Of a stretch of DNA of 64,000 nucleotides, positions 43,102 through 55,600 are shown piece by piece; position 1 is the first letter of the stretch, and the number at the start of each line of letters is the position of its first letter. Where the stretch lies: positions 62,001-126,000 of the forward strand of contig NZ_FUWS01000009.1 in the NCBI RefSeq assembly GCF_900167435.1, given 5' to 3'. Position numbers and translations under genes: made by a program. The DNA comes from Marinactinospora thermotolerans DSM 45154 (GTDB lineage Bacteria; Actinomycetota; Actinomycetes; Streptosporangiales; Streptosporangiaceae). The notes beneath the pieces were generated by a model that saw nothing but the letters and a program-made list of their open reading frames with translations, did no database searches and was not told the origin of the DNA.

Positions 43102-46100
43102 CTAGTCCGCCGGCGGGAACACCGTGTTGACCAGCGCCTGCTGCTCCACCTCATGCCGCTTGGCCGACCCCGCCGCGGGCGAGGAACTGGCCGGACGCGA
43201 CACCCGGGTGAACGGGCGGTCGAGCTGCTCGGAGAAGACCAGCGCCACGAACGGCCACGGCCCCATGTTCGCCGGCTCCTCCTGCACCCACAGCACCTCT
43301 CCCGCGTTGGGGAAGGCCGCGAGCTGCTGGCGGATCTCCTCGATCGGCAGCGGGTAGAGACGCTCGACCCGCACGATCGCGGTCGTGGTGTCCCCCGTCC
43401 GCTTCCGCGCCGCGTCCAGGTCGTAGTAGACCTTGCCCGAGCACAGCACCACCCGGCGCACGTCCTCGGCCTTGATCCCGCTGGTGTCGGGGATGAGCGG
43501 CTGGAACGAGCCGGAGGTGAACTCCGAGGTCGCCGACGTGGCGGCCTTCAGGCGCAGCATCGACTTGGGCGTGAAGACCACCAGCGGGCGGCGGAACGAC
43601 GACTTGACCTGCCAGCGCAGCAGGTGGAAGTAGTTCGCCGGGGTGGTCGGCATGGCCACCGTCATGTTCTCCTGCGCGCACAGCTGGAGGAAACGCTCGA
43701 TCCGCGCGGAGGAGTGGTCGGGCCCCTGCCCCTCGTAGCCGTGCGGCAGCAGCAGCGTGACGCTGGAGCGCTGACCCCACTTCTGCTCACCGGAGCTGAT
43801 GTACTCGTCGATGACGGTCTGGGCGCCGTCGACGAAGTCACCGAACTGGGCCTCCCAGGCCACCAGCGCGTCCGGACGCACCACCGAGTAGCCGTACTCG
43901 AAGCCGAGCGCGGCGTACTCGCTCAGCAGCGAGTCGTGGACGTAGAACTTCGACGTGCCCTTGTCGAACCGCTTGAGCGGCGTGTGCACCTCGCCGGTGT
44001 TGCGGTCGACCAGGGCGGCGTGGCGCTGGCCGAAGGTACCGCGGCGGCTGTCCTGGCCGACCAGCCGGACCGGGTGCTCCTCGATGAGCAGCGAACCGAA
44101 GGCGAGGGTCTCGCCCATGGCCCAGTCGATCGTGTCCTCGGCCACCATCTGCGCGCGACGCTGCAACTGCGGCAGCAGACGCGGGTGCGGGGTGAACCCC
44201 TCGGGCAGGTCGGTCTGGGTCTCGACGACCCGCTTGACCACGTCGGAGCTGATCGCGGTCTCGACCGCGGCGTGGTCGATGCGCCCCTCGTCGAACACCT
44301 CGGGCTTGATCACCGCGCCCGGCTCCACCGGCTTGCGGCCGGCCTCGCGGGTCTCGGTGAAGGCGCGCTCCAGCTGCTGCTGGTAGTCGCGCAGGGCCTG
44401 CTCGGCCTCCTCCACGGAGATGTCGCCGCGTCCGATCAGCGCCTCGGTGTAGAGCTTGCGGGTGGACCGCTTGGCGTCGATCACGTCGTACATCAGCGGC
44501 TGGGTGAACGAGGGGTTGTCGGCCTCGTTGTGCCCGCGGCGCCGGTAGCAGACCAGGTCGATGACGACGTCCTTGTTGAACGTCTGCCGGTAGGCGAACG
44601 CCAGCTGGGCCACCCGGACGACGGCCTCGGGGTCGTCGCCGTTGACGTGGAAGATCGGCGCCTGCACCATCCGCGCGACGTCGGTCGCGTAGACGCTGGA
44701 ACGGCTGTCGGCCGGAGAGGTGGTGAAGCCGACCTGGTTGTTGACGATGACGTGCACGGTGCCGCCGGTGCGGTAACCCCGCAGCTGCGACAGGTTCAGC
44801 GTCTCGGCCACCACGCCCTGACCGGCGAACGCGGCGTCGCCGTGGATCAGGATCGGCAGCACGGTGAAGCCCTGCGGCCCCTTGTCGAGGATGTCCTGCT
44901 TGGCGCGGACGATGCCCTCGGCGACCGGGTTGACCGTCTCCAGGTGGCTGGGGTTGGCGGCCAGCGAGATCGCGATCTTCTCGCCCTCGGGGGTCTCGAA
45001 GGTGCCCTCGGTGCCCAGGTGGTACTTGACGTCACCGGAACCGTGCGCGCTGCGCGGGTCGAGGTTGCCCTCGAACTCGCCGAAGATCTGGCCGTAGGAC
45101 TTGCCGCAGATGTTGGCGAGGACGTTCAGCCGGCCGCGGTGGGCCATGCCGATGACGACCTCGTCCAGGCCGTTCTTGGCCGCCTTGGAGATCACGCCGT
45201 CCAACAGCGGGATCAGCGACTCGCCGCCCTCGAGGGAGAAGCGCTTCTGACCGACGTACTTGGTCTGCAGGAACGTCTCGAAGGCCTCGGCGCTGTTGAG
45301 CCGGCGCAGGATGTGCAGCTGCTCGTCGCGGGTGAGCTTCTCGGGCTCACGCTCGACGTGCGACTGGATCCACTCCCGCTCCTCGGGGCTCTGGATGTGC
45401 ATGTACTCGATGCCGACGGTGCGGCAGTAGGTGTCACGCAGCACGCCCAGGATGTCGCGCAGCTTCATGACGGCCTTGCCGCCGAAGCCGCCCGTCGGGA
45501 AGTCCCGTTCGAGGTCCCACAGCGTCAGGCCGTGTTCCAGGATGTCGAGGTCGGGGTGGCGGCGCTGACGGTACTCCAGCGGGTCGGTGTCGGCCATGAG
45601 GTGGCCGCGGACCCGGTAGGCGTGGATCAGCTCCTGGACCCGGCTGGTCTTGTCGAGCTGGTTGACGTTGTCGACCGAGATGTCCTGAACCCAGCGCACC
45701 GGCTCGTAGGGGATGCGCAGGGACTTGAAGATCTCGTCGTAGAAGCCGTCCTCGCCCAGCAGCAGCTGGTGGATGCGGCGCAGGAACTCGCCCGACTGCG
45801 CACCCTGGATGATGCGGTGGTCATAGGTCGAGGTCAGCGTCATGACCTTGCTGACCGCGAGCTTGTTCAGGGTCTCGGGAGAGGCGCCCTGGAACTCGGC
45901 CGGGTACTCCATGGCGCCCACGCCGACGATGGTGCCCTGGCCGGGCATCAGGCGGGGGACGGAGTGCACCGTGCCGATGCCGCCCGGGTTGGTCAGGCTG
46001 ATCGTGGTGCCCTGGAAGTCCGGGACCCCCAGCTTGTTGTTGCGGGCCTTGCGGACCAGCTCCTCATAGGCCGTCCAGAACTCCTTGAAGTCCATGGTGT

Positions 46101-46812
46101 CGGCGGCCTTGATGCTGGGCACCAGGAGCTGGCGCGTGCCGTCAGGCTTCTTGAGGTCGATCGCCAGGCCGAAGTTGACGTGCTCGGGCTTGGCCACGCC
46201 CGGCTTGCCGTCGATCTCCACGTAGGAGTGGTTCATCTCCGGCAGCGCCTCAAGCGCCTTCACCATCGCGTAGCCGATGAGGTGGGTGAAGGAGACCTTG
46301 CCACCGCGACCGCGCCGCAGGTGGTTGTTGATGACGATGCGGTTGTCGAACAGCAGCTTCACCGGGACCGCCCGCACGCTGGTGGCGGTCGGCAGGGTGA
46401 GGCTGGCCTCCATGTTCGTGGCGGTGCGGGCAGGGGCGCCGCGCAGCCGTTCCTCGGTGACGGCCAGAGCGTCGACGCCGCCGGACTCCTTGGCGGAGCC
46501 GCCGTCGTCCTTGGCGGCCGGCTTCTTCGGCTCGTTCTTGGTGGTGCCGCCGGCCTTGGCCGGGGCAGCGGTCTTCGCGGCCTGGGTGGCACCGGAAGCA
46601 CGCGCGGGGGACGCGGTCGGCGTCCCCCCGGAGGGGGTGCCCGTCCCGTTGGCGCTGGTGGATCCGGACTTTCCGGACTTGTAGTCCGCGAAGAAGTTCC
46701 ACCATGCCTTATCAACCGAGTTCGGGTCGTTCAGATACTTCTGGTGAAGTTCGTCGACCAGCCACTCGTTGGGGCCGAAATCTGTCAGGGGTTGAGACGC
46801 CTCAGACGACAC
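43102..46812 (-). CDS. kgd: Multifunctional 2-oxoglutarate metabolism enzyme (OdhA/Kgd fusion)
   Basis: A 1236-residue cytoplasmic enzyme combining the E1 dehydrogenase with an E2-type succinyltransferase domain. In the actinobacterial fusion the E2-like part works with a separate E2. Order: N-terminal targeting helix ([18 protein letters not shown]), a Thr/Ala/Pro/Gly linker (about residues 48-115), the E2 core ([16 protein letters not shown], the acyltransfer histidine in [13 protein letters not shown]), then the E1 ThDP domain with [26 protein letters not shown] (Mg/ThDP) and YRRRGHNE. The GTG at 46812 is the probable start; upstream frame to 46902 is not conserved. The GarA/Odhl-type control site region is not examined here. 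It is followed by DUF6104. Confidence 0.95.
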   Translation of the reverse strand: MSSEASQPLTDFGPNEWLVDELHQKYLNDPNSVDKAWWNFFADYKSGKSGSTSANGTGTPSGGTPTASPARASGATQAAKTAAPAKAGGTTKNEPKKPAAKDDGGSAKESGGVDALAVTEERLRGAPARTATNMEASLTLPTATSVRAVPVKLLFDNRIVINNHLRRGRGGKVSFTHLIGYAMVKALEALPEMNHSYVEIDGKPGVAKPEHVNFGLAIDLKKPDGTRQLLVPSIKAADTMDFKEFWTAYEELVRKARNNKLGVPDFQGTTISLTNPGGIGTVHSVPRLMPGQGTIVGVGAMEYPAEFQGASPETLNKLAVSKVMTLTSTYDHRIIQGAQSGEFLRRIHQLLLGEDGFYDEIFKSLRIPYEPVRWVQDISVDNVNQLDKTSRVQELIHAYRVRGHLMADTDPLEYRQRRHPDLDILEHGLTLWDLERDFPTGGFGGKAVMKLRDILGVLRDTYCRTVGIEYMHIQSPEEREWIQSHVEREPEKLTRDEQLHILRRLNSAEAFETFLQTKYVGQKRFSLEGGESLIPLLDGVISKAAKNGLDEVVIGMAHRGRLNVLANICGKSYGQIFGEFEGNLDPRSAHGSGDVKYHLGTEGTFETPEGEKIAISLAANPSHLETVNPVAEGIVRAKQDILDKGPQGFTVLPILIHGDAAFAGQGVVAETLNLSQLRGYRTGGTVHVIVNNQVGFTTSPADSRSSVYATDVARMVQAPIFHVNGDDPEAVVRVAQLAFAYRQTFNKDVVIDLVCYRRRGHNEADNPSFTQPLMYDVIDAKRSTRKLYTEALIGRGDISVEEAEQALRDYQQQLERAFTETREAGRKPVEPGAVIKPEVFDEGRIDHAAVETAISSDVVKRVVETQTDLPEGFTPHPRLLPQLQRRAQMVAEDTIDWAMGETLAFGSLLIEEHPVRLVGQDSRRGTFGQRHAALVDRNTGEVHTPLKRFDKGTSKFYVHDSLLSEYAALGFEYGYSVVRPDALVAWEAQFGDFVDGAQTVIDEYISSGEQKWGQRSSVTLLLPHGYEGQGPDHSSARIERFLQLCAQENMTVAMPTTPANYFHLLRWQVKSSFRRPLVVFTPKSMLRLKAATSATSEFTSGSFQPLIPDTSGIKAEDVRRVVLCSGKVYYDLDAARKRTGDTTTAIVRVERLYPLPIEEIRQQLAAFPNAGEVLWVQEEPANMGPWPFVALVFSEQLDRPFTRVSRPASSSPAAGSAKRHEVEQQALVNTVFPPAD

Positions 46813-47096
46813 GGCGGAGATCGCCCTCTTCCGCAGCTCGTTTGTGAATGTGATGGAGAGATGGCCACTTACGCAGGGCGGGCATAGGTATAGCGACTCC
46901 ACTCGGCCGCCTCGCGACGCGCCCGGCCGGCAATCTCGCCTAACAGGCTACTTGGCCGCGGGTCGCGCTGGGGACCCCGGGGCGGCGCCGCACTGGGATA
47001 TACCTAACAATATTTCACACGCGGGCGCCAGGGGAAGAGCGCGGAGGTCGGAGACGGCCCAGCTCACACGCCCGTGGCCGTGACCGGATCAGGCCG
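46813..47096. other. Non-coding region upstream of kgd
   Basis: It holds the minus-strand promoter region of kgd. An AT-rich patch near 46990-47020 includes TATACCTAACAATATTTCACA. TAGGTATA (46885-46892) and TATACCTA (46999-47006) form an inverted pair about 115 bp apart. I see no gene in it. Confidence 0.45.
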
Positions 47097-47585
47097 TCAC
47101 CTCATCAGCTTGGTGTGGTCCCAACTGGCCACACGTCGCACGGAAAGAAACACCGCGACACGCTTGCGGCCCGCCCGCTCCAGCCCGGCCCGGACGTCCC
47201 CCAGCTCCTCCACCCCCACGCCGGCCATCCGCGCCGCGACGGCCGCGCCCACGTGCAGCACCGTCGTGGGGTCGGCGTGGATCTCGGCGGTGCCGTACAG
47301 CGTCACACCGCGCAGCCGCGCGTACTCCTCGCCGTCCTCGACCAGGCAGGTCATCGTCGGACGTCGACGCAGGTTCACCACCTTCTGCGAGGCCGCGTAG
47401 GTCCAGAAGGCCAGCCGTCCCTCGAGCATCGCGTAGAACAGCGTGGACAGGTGCGGCTCGCCGTTCCGGCCCACGGTCGCGACCTGCACCTTGCGGTGTT
47501 CGGCGAGGAAGGCGGCGACCTCGTGGTCGCTCATCCTGATCCGGTCCCGCTGGTGCGGGGAACGGGAGGCGCGGCCGTTCGACAC
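47097..47585 (-). CDS. PPOX class F420-dependent or flavin oxidoreductase
   Basis: A 162-residue split-barrel protein of the pyridoxamine-phosphate-oxidase superfamily: FLAEHRKVQVATVGRNGEPHLSTLFYAMLEGRLAFWTY, then NLRRRPTMTCLVEDG and the C-terminal RVASWDHTKLMR. Actinobacterial relatives use F420 or flavin to reduce small molecules. The start is GTG at 47585: AGAGGGG lies six nt upstream, and an ATG 17 codons on lacks a site. It follows the DapB-like gene by 11 nt and is probably co-transcribed. Confidence 0.87.
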   Translation of the reverse strand: MSNGRASRSPHQRDRIRMSDHEVAAFLAEHRKVQVATVGRNGEPHLSTLFYAMLEGRLAFWTYAASQKVVNLRRRPTMTCLVEDGEEYARLRGVTLYGTAEIHADPTTVLHVGAAVAARMAGVGVEELGDVRAGLERAGRKRVAVFLSVRRVASWDHTKLMR

Positions 47586-47596
47586 GTGTTCCCCTC

Positions 47597-48643
47597 TCAG
47601 CCCAGCCGGACGGTTCCCCGCCCGGTGATCAGCGGTAGGTCCAGACAGGTGCGGATACCGGGGCGCGCGGCGCACACAGCGGGGATCGCGTTGACCGCGT
47701 AGGCGGCGACCCCGGCCAGGCCGTGGTTGAAGTCCTCGATGCGCACCACGTAGTCGGGCACCCCCTCCACGCGCAGCACCACACCCGGCCGGCCCCACTG
47801 GGGAACCCGCCTGGCATCGCTCTTGCAGGCCCACTCGACGTCGATGACCGGCCGGCCGGCGATCGTGCCGGAGAACGTCCACAGGGCGCCGGCCACGGTG
47901 CCCGCCCGGACGGTCCCCGCGGCGATCTCGAAGTCACGGTCGGCGACCACCACCTCGCCGCGGGACTCCACGTCGTCGAGCTCCAGGCCGAGCCCCTCGG
48001 CCACCAGGTGCATGCTCTCGGCGAACGAGCGTTCGTGGAACGAGCGGAAGGGACGCACGGTCCGGGCGTGGGAGTCGGGCGAACGCCCCAATCCCATCAG
48101 CCCGCTGACGACGTCGGCCGAGGGGTTCCCCGCGAAGTCGGAGCACTCGCGCAGGTAGATGTGGTCGATGCGCATGCCCAGACCCGACAGCGCGAGCGGC
48201 AGGACCTGGGACAGGAAACCCGGGTTGACCCCGGTGCCGTGCAGGGACGCGCCGCCCGCGGCACACGCGGCCTCCAACCGGGCGGGCAACTCCGGCCCGT
48301 AGGTACGCGGGTTGACGAACCCCGTGGTCGTCACCACGTTCTTGCCCGAACGCAACAGCGCGCAGATCGTCCGGGCGTCGTCGTCGGCGTCCTCGGAGAA
48401 GAAGGCCGACGGGAGCGGCGTGTGCGTCACGCAGTCGGCGTCCAGCGCCAGGATCTCCTCGGGATCGTGCGTGGCCCGCACCCCCACGGGGCCCAGCCCG
48501 GCGAGCTCCCCCGCGTCGATCCCCGCCTTCTCCGGCGAATGGACGTAGACGCCGACGAGCTCGAACTCGGGCCGGCCGAGCAGCGCGCGCAGCGCAGCCC
48601 GTCCCACCGAGCCCGTCGCCCACTGGATGACACGGATCGGCAC
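47597..48643 (-). CDS. Dihydrodipicolinate reductase-like NAD(P)H-dependent oxidoreductase
   Basis: A 348-residue Rossmann-fold protein. The N-terminal nucleotide motif is VIQWATGSVGRAALRALLG (GxxGxxG), and the catalytic region resembles DapB/2,4-diaminopentanoate dehydrogenase (GKNVVTTTGFVNPRTYG, GTGVNPGFLSQVLPLAL). Actinobacterial members are annotated as NAD(P)H-dependent amine dehydrogenase or DapB-like; the substrate is unknown, and it is unlikely to be DapB for lysine synthesis because it lacks the canonical DapB pattern. It is the first gene of the pair with the PPOX gene. Confidence 0.75.
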   Translation of the reverse strand: MPIRVIQWATGSVGRAALRALLGRPEFELVGVYVHSPEKAGIDAGELAGLGPVGVRATHDPEEILALDADCVTHTPLPSAFFSEDADDDARTICALLRSGKNVVTTTGFVNPRTYGPELPARLEAACAAGGASLHGTGVNPGFLSQVLPLALSGLGMRIDHIYLRECSDFAGNPSADVVSGLMGLGRSPDSHARTVRPFRSFHERSFAESMHLVAEGLGLELDDVESRGEVVVADRDFEIAAGTVRAGTVAGALWTFSGTIAGRPVIDVEWACKSDARRVPQWGRPGVVLRVEGVPDYVVRIEDFNHGLAGVAAYAVNAIPAVCAARPGIRTCLDLPLITGRGTVRLG

Positions 48644-48862
48644 GAGCGGCCTCCGGCGTGTTGTCGCGGCAGGTGCTTCCCGGTTCCGACGCTGATCGGG
48701 AGATCACGAATCTACCAACGGCGGACGCCGCGGCACAGGGGCTCACCGTCCCGGCCGCCGAACGGTTCGCGCGCCCTCCGCGGATCGGGTAGTTACAGTC
48801 GAAGACCACGGTCCGGGCGGCGCGCAGAGCCGCGGACGTCACGGTGGGATCAAGGAGGAGAA

Positions 48863-49759
48863 ATGACCGACCTGCGGTTCGACGGGCGGGTCGCCGTCGT
48901 CACCGGTGCCGCACAGGGACTGGGCCGCTCCTACGCCCTCGAACTGGCCGCTCGCGGGGCCAAGGTCGTCGTCAACGACCTGGGCGGACGGGACGGCGGG
49001 ACGACCGGCGAGGCGGAGGGGCCGGAAGGCGTCGTCGAGCAGATCGAGGGCGACGGCGGGGTGGCGGAGGCCGACACCCACGACGTCTCGACCCAGGAGG
49101 GCGCGCAGGCGCTCGTGGAGGGCGCGCTGGACCGTTTCGGCCGTGTCGACATCGTCGTCAACAACGCCGGCATCCTGCGCGACAAGTCGTTCAAGAACAT
49201 GTCCGTGGCCGACTGGGACGCCGTGATCGGGGTCCACCTGCGCGGGACCTTCCTGGTGTCGCAGGCCGTGTTCGGCCATTTCCGTGAGCACGGGTACGGG
49301 CGCATCGTCAACACCACGTCCCCCTCCGGCCTGTTCGGCAACTTCGGGCAGAGCAACTACGCGGCGGCCAAGATGGGCATCGTCGGCCTCACCAAGGCCC
49401 TCGCGATCGAGGGGGCGAAGTACGACGTCGCGGTCAACGCGATCGCCCCGCTCGCCTACACCCGGATGACCGAGGACCTCTTCCCGCCGGCCGCGGCCGC
49501 GAAGCTGGGACCGGAGAAGGTCACCCCGCTCGTCGTCTGGCTCGCCCACGAGGACTGCCCGGCCACCGGAGAGGTGTACTCGGTGGGGGGCGGGCGCATC
49601 GCGCGGGTGTTCGTCGCGGAGGGGCCCGGCGTGGTGCTCCCCGACGCCACGCCCGAGGACATCGGGGACAACTGGCCCGACATCAACGCCGAACGCCCCT
49701 ACGTCATCCCCCGCAACCTCGCCGAGCAGACCCAGGTCATCCTCAACGAGGTCATGTGA
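48863..49759 (+). CDS. Short-chain dehydrogenase/reductase (17-beta-HSD/MFE-2-like)
   Basis: A 298-residue NAD(P)-dependent SDR. The cofactor motif is TGAAQGLGRSYA, then NNAGILRDKSFKNM. The catalytic triad is Ser near SPSGLFGNFGQSN with YAAAKMGIVG (Tyr-x3-Lys). The C-terminus extends about 50 residues beyond the classical SDR, as in the hydroxysteroid/3-hydroxyacyl-CoA dehydrogenase part of peroxisomal-type multifunctional enzymes. Role in beta-oxidation of lipid or sterol chains is possible. AAGGAGGAG precedes the ATG. It diverges from the DapB-like gene. Confidence 0.88.
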   Translation: MTDLRFDGRVAVVTGAAQGLGRSYALELAARGAKVVVNDLGGRDGGTTGEAEGPEGVVEQIEGDGGVAEADTHDVSTQEGAQALVEGALDRFGRVDIVVNNAGILRDKSFKNMSVADWDAVIGVHLRGTFLVSQAVFGHFREHGYGRIVNTTSPSGLFGNFGQSNYAAAKMGIVGLTKALAIEGAKYDVAVNAIAPLAYTRMTEDLFPPAAAAKLGPEKVTPLVVWLAHEDCPATGEVYSVGGGRIARVFVAEGPGVVLPDATPEDIGDNWPDINAERPYVIPRNLAEQTQVILNEVM

Positions 49760-49892
49760 CCCCACGGCCGTGCCCGGATCGGGCCCAAGGCCCCGAAACG
49801 GGCGCCGCCGCGGCGCAGCTGATCATGAAACGCACGTGTTCGAGGGAGCCTGGCTGCGAATCCCTCCGCTGGTCAGCGTTTCCCGGCGGAGC

Positions 49893-49931
49893 CCCCACCT
49901 CCACTCCTAGCATTCCGAATCGGAGGTGGGG
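49893..49931. promoter_or_regulatory. Inverted repeat at the BlaI-type gene start
   Basis: CCCCACCTCC (49893-49902) and GGAGGTGGGG (49922-49931) flank ATTCCGAAT. The right arm ends five nt before the TTG start, so a hairpin or bound regulator there would block initiation. Confidence 0.4.
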
Positions 49932-49935
49932 AGGG

Positions 49936-50313
49936 TTGAAGAAGGAGTTCGGCGAGCTCGAATCCGCGATCATGGACGCACTGTGGCGGGCCGATCGTCC
50001 GCTCGTCGTGCGCGAGGTGCGCGAACGCATGACTTATGACCGCGAGGTCGCCTACACGACCGTGATGACGGTGGCCAACATCCTGTACCACAAGGGCCTG
50101 CTGGACCGCGAGAAGTCCGGCAGGGCCTGGCGGTACCGGCCCAGGGAGACACGCGAGGAGCACACCGCGCGTGTCATGAGCGAGGTGCTCAGGTCCAGCG
50201 GCGACCGCGGCGTCACCATGCTCCGCTTCATCGAGCGTTTCAGCGACGAGGAGATGGCCCGCCTGCACGACGTCCTCCACCAGGTGCGCGTACGCAGGGG
50301 CATCGCCTCCTGA
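49936..50313 (+). CDS. BlaI/MecI/CopY family transcriptional regulator
   Basis: A 125-residue winged-helix regulator: FGELESAIMDALWRADRPLVVREVRERM, then AYTTVMTVANILYHKGLLDREKSGRAWRY and a C-terminal dimerisation helix. Family members repress beta-lactamase, copper or respiration genes and are usually released by a partner protease or redox signal. No BlaR-type partner gene lies adjacent. The start appears to be TTG at 49936 (GGTGGGGAGGG upstream). An in-frame ATG at 49825 is also open and would add 37 residues, which are not typical of the family. Confidence 0.85.
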   Translation: MKKEFGELESAIMDALWRADRPLVVREVRERMTYDREVAYTTVMTVANILYHKGLLDREKSGRAWRYRPRETREEHTARVMSEVLRSSGDRGVTMLRFIERFSDEEMARLHDVLHQVRVRRGIAS

Positions 50314-50390
50314 CCCCCGAGCCCGGGCGTCGCAGGGGCCGCCGCCCGCGCCCCGGGGCGCGGGCCCCGGCCGGTCTATGCTGGCGTGTC

Positions 50391-52333
<1,943 letters not shown>

Positions 52334-52636
52334 CCGGCGTCGCCGGGAGCGGCGCGGATATCCAACCGTGACGTCGGTGTGACGAAACGGGTGGGGACGC
52401 CCGGGAAAGTGAAGGAGGAGGTGAAAGGGGCTGTCCCGGTGCCGGGAGATCCCGGTGGAACGTGTTCCCATCCTGTGGCCGCAGGCCGTGAAGCGGCCAC
52501 GGCCGGGTATCGTGTTTCGGAGGGTTTCGGCGAATCCCCCGCTGCGCCGAACCGACTCCCATTCTTTCTGTGAACCAGACCGGCCCGCGTTCGCGTCATA
52601 CGCCTGTAAACGCTTATAGCGCCGCGCAGTGGGCGA
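52334..52636. other. Non-coding region before the large penicillin-binding protein gene
   Basis: Contains two hairpins. GTGGCCGC (52475-52482) pairs with GCGGCCAC (52493-52500); CCGGGA-GA-TCCCGG lies near 52443-52456. Small palindromes CGCT-TAT-AGCG and GCGT-CAT-ACGC lie in the AT-richer tract just upstream of the gene start (52590-52622). These may be a 5' leader or promoter structures. I call no gene. Confidence 0.4.
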
Positions 52637-55600
52637 TTGAGGACACCAGGGGGCGAAGAACTGAGCGAAAGCACCTACGGCGACGGGGAAACCGAACCTC
52701 GCCCCGAATCTGATACGCCCGAAACCGGCAACTCTCCTGCGACGAGCGACGTGGATTCCAACAAGCCTGACCCCAGCGAACGCCCTGACGGCGACGGTCC
52801 GGACAGCCGTCCGGACAGCCCCGACACCTCCGTGACCCCCGAGTCCGACGAGGCTCCCTCGCGTCCGGAGGGCACCGACCCGAAGGACACCGAGGCAGAG
52901 CCCGAAGCCGAGTCCGCGGACCCGAAGGAGACCGACGGGACCGAGCGCGACGAGCCGACCGCGGACGACGCGGCCGACCGGGCCGAGGAGAAGACCGCGG
53001 CGGACGACGCCCAGCGCTCCTCCGACGACGCCGCGGCCGATGCCGGCGGCTTCGACTGGTTCACCGGGGGCAAGGAGGACGACGCGCGCGCCCGGGACAC
53101 GGAGTCCGAGGACGCCGACGGCGATGACGCGGCCTCCTCCGTCTACTCGGGCGAGAGCGCCTTCAAGGACAGCGGCAGCTTCTTCCGCGACGGGGTGGCG
53201 CGCAACCTCGCCGAACAGTACGGCCTGGAGTTCGCCGGCGGCTCGACCGCCGACGGCCCCGAAGCCGACGAGGCCCCCGCCGAACCCCGGGACCTCGCGG
53301 GGTCCGCCGACTCCGTCGAGTCCGCCGCGAAGGCGGACTCCGACACGGAGCAGGAGTCCTCCGCCGATCGGGACGACACCGTGGGCGAGCGCGCCGACGA
53401 GCCCAACTGGGATCCCGAGGGGACCGCGGAGTTCCGTCCGGTCTTCGATGACGATGACGAGGACGAGGACGTTCCCGCGGGTGGCGTGGGTGCGTCGGGT
53501 CGTGCCGGTGGTGCTTCGGAGGCGGACGGGGAGGACGCGGAGGCGTCCACCCGGATGTGGGATCCCGAGGGGACCGCGGAGTTCCGTCCGGTCTTCGATG
53601 ACGATGACGAGGACGAGGACGTTCCCGCGGGTGGCGTGGGTGCGTCGGGTCGTGCCGGTGGTGCTTCGGAGGCGGACGGGGAGGACGCGGAGGCGTCCAC
53701 CCGGGCGTGGGATCCCGAGGGGACCGCGGCCTTCACCCCGGTCTTCGACGACGACGAGGACGACGAGAAGACCACCGAGAGCCCGGCCCACGGCGCAGCG
53801 TCCTCCCCCCACGACGACACGGAGCGCGACACCCCCGCCCCGGCCGACCCCGGTACCGAGGCGCTGGGCACCGCGGCCGTCGCGGCCGCCGGGGCCGTGG
53901 CGGGAGCCGGTGTCGTGGGCGGCGCGATCGGGGCCCAGCAGGGCGCCGGCACGGGCGGTTCCGGGACGCCGTCGGGAGAGACCTCCCACTCCGCGGCCTC
54001 CGGCGGCGCAGACCCGCAGGGGCCGGCACCGACGGGCGACGCGAAGGGCAAGGCCAAGAAGGCCAAGAAGAAGGCGCAGAAGAAGCAGCGGCCGCTGTGG
54101 TGGCGGATCACCCGTGGCGGGCTCATCGCCGCGGGCATCCTCCTCGTCCTCGGCGTCGCCGGCTTCGGCGTCGCCTACGCGACCATCCCGGTTCCCGACG
54201 CCACCCAGGAGAGCGCCACCAACCAGGGCTCGACGTTCTACTACTCCGACGGCGAGACGGTGTTCGCCGAGCGGGGCGTCGACCGTGACCCGGTGCCGTT
54301 GGAGGAAGTGCCCGAAGAGGTCCAGAACGCGATCCTCGCAGCAGAGGACCGCGGCTTTTGGACCGAGCCCGGCGTCTCGCTCACCGGAACGCTGCGCGCC
54401 GCCTGGTCGACCTTCACCGGTCAGCAGGTCCAGGGCGGTTCGACCATCACCCAGCAGATGGTCCGCAACTACTACGAGGGACTGAGCCAGGAGCAGACCT
54501 ACTCCCGCAAGTTCAAGGAGATCATCATCTCCCTGAAGGTGGACCGCTCCCAGAGCAAGGAGTGGATCCTCGAGCAGTACCTCAACACCATCTACTTCGG
54601 CCGTAACGCCTACGGCATCCAGGCCGCCGCGCAGGCCTACTACCACAAGGACGTCGGGGAGCTGACCCCCGACGAGGCGGCCCTGCTCGCCGCGGCCATC
54701 CAGCAGCCCACCAAGTTCGGCCTGTCCGACAGCGAGACCACGCCGGAGATGGAGGAGCGCTGGCGCTACGTCGTCGACGGTCTGGTCCAGATGGAGAGCA
54801 TCACCCCGGCCCAGGCCGACCAGTACCGTTTCCCCAAGCCCGAGAAGACGGTCCCCCAGGAGGGGGTCGACCTCAGCGGCTACAAGGGATACATGCTCCA
54901 GCAGGCGATGAAGGAACTGGAGCAGCTCGGCTACACCGAGGACAACATCAACCGCGGTGGCTACAAGATCACCACGACGTTCGACAAGGACCTCATGGAG
55001 GCCGCCCAGGAGGCGGTCGAGGAGAACGTCGACGTCGAGCAGATGGCCGACGACGTCCGCATCGGCCTGAGCGCGGTCGACCCCGCCACCGGTGAGGTGG
55101 TCGCGTTCTACGGCGGCGCCGACTACATGCAGAACCAGTACGACAGCGCCTTCCTGGGCACCGCCCAGGTCGGGTCGTCCTTCAAGCCCTACGTCCTCGC
55201 GGCGGCGCTCAAGAACGACATGGGGCTCAACACCGTCGTGGACGGCAGCGGTCCGCAGACCATCGCCGGCAGCCGGGTCCAAAACGCGGGTAACGCGCCC
55301 GGCGGCCCGATGAACCTCATCGAGGCCACCCGGGTCTCCAACAACCTCGGCTACATCGACCTCGCCCAGCGCGTCGGCCTGGAGGAGGTCGCCCAGACCG
55401 CCTACGAGATGGGGATCCCCGAGGGGAGCCTGGACGACCACCTGGTCCCGGTCATGCCGCTGGGCGTCAACGACACCACGCCCACCGTCCAGGCCGGCGC
55501 CTACGCCACCTTCGCCAACGGCGGCGAGCACGTCGAGACCCACGTGATCCGCTCCATCCTCAACGTCGACGGCGAGGAGGAGCGTCCCGAGGTCGAGCGC

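Noticed and set aside
43153-46887. A 1244-codon open frame on the strand opposite kgd
   Set aside because: It is the antisense shadow of the kgd coding sequence. High-GC codons leave the opposite strand open, and the translation is Arg/Gly/Val/Leu-rich with no recognisable domain.
52379-52573. Short frame in the region before the PBP gene
   Set aside because: It overlaps two hairpins and lacks a convincing ribosome site; more likely leader RNA or spacer.
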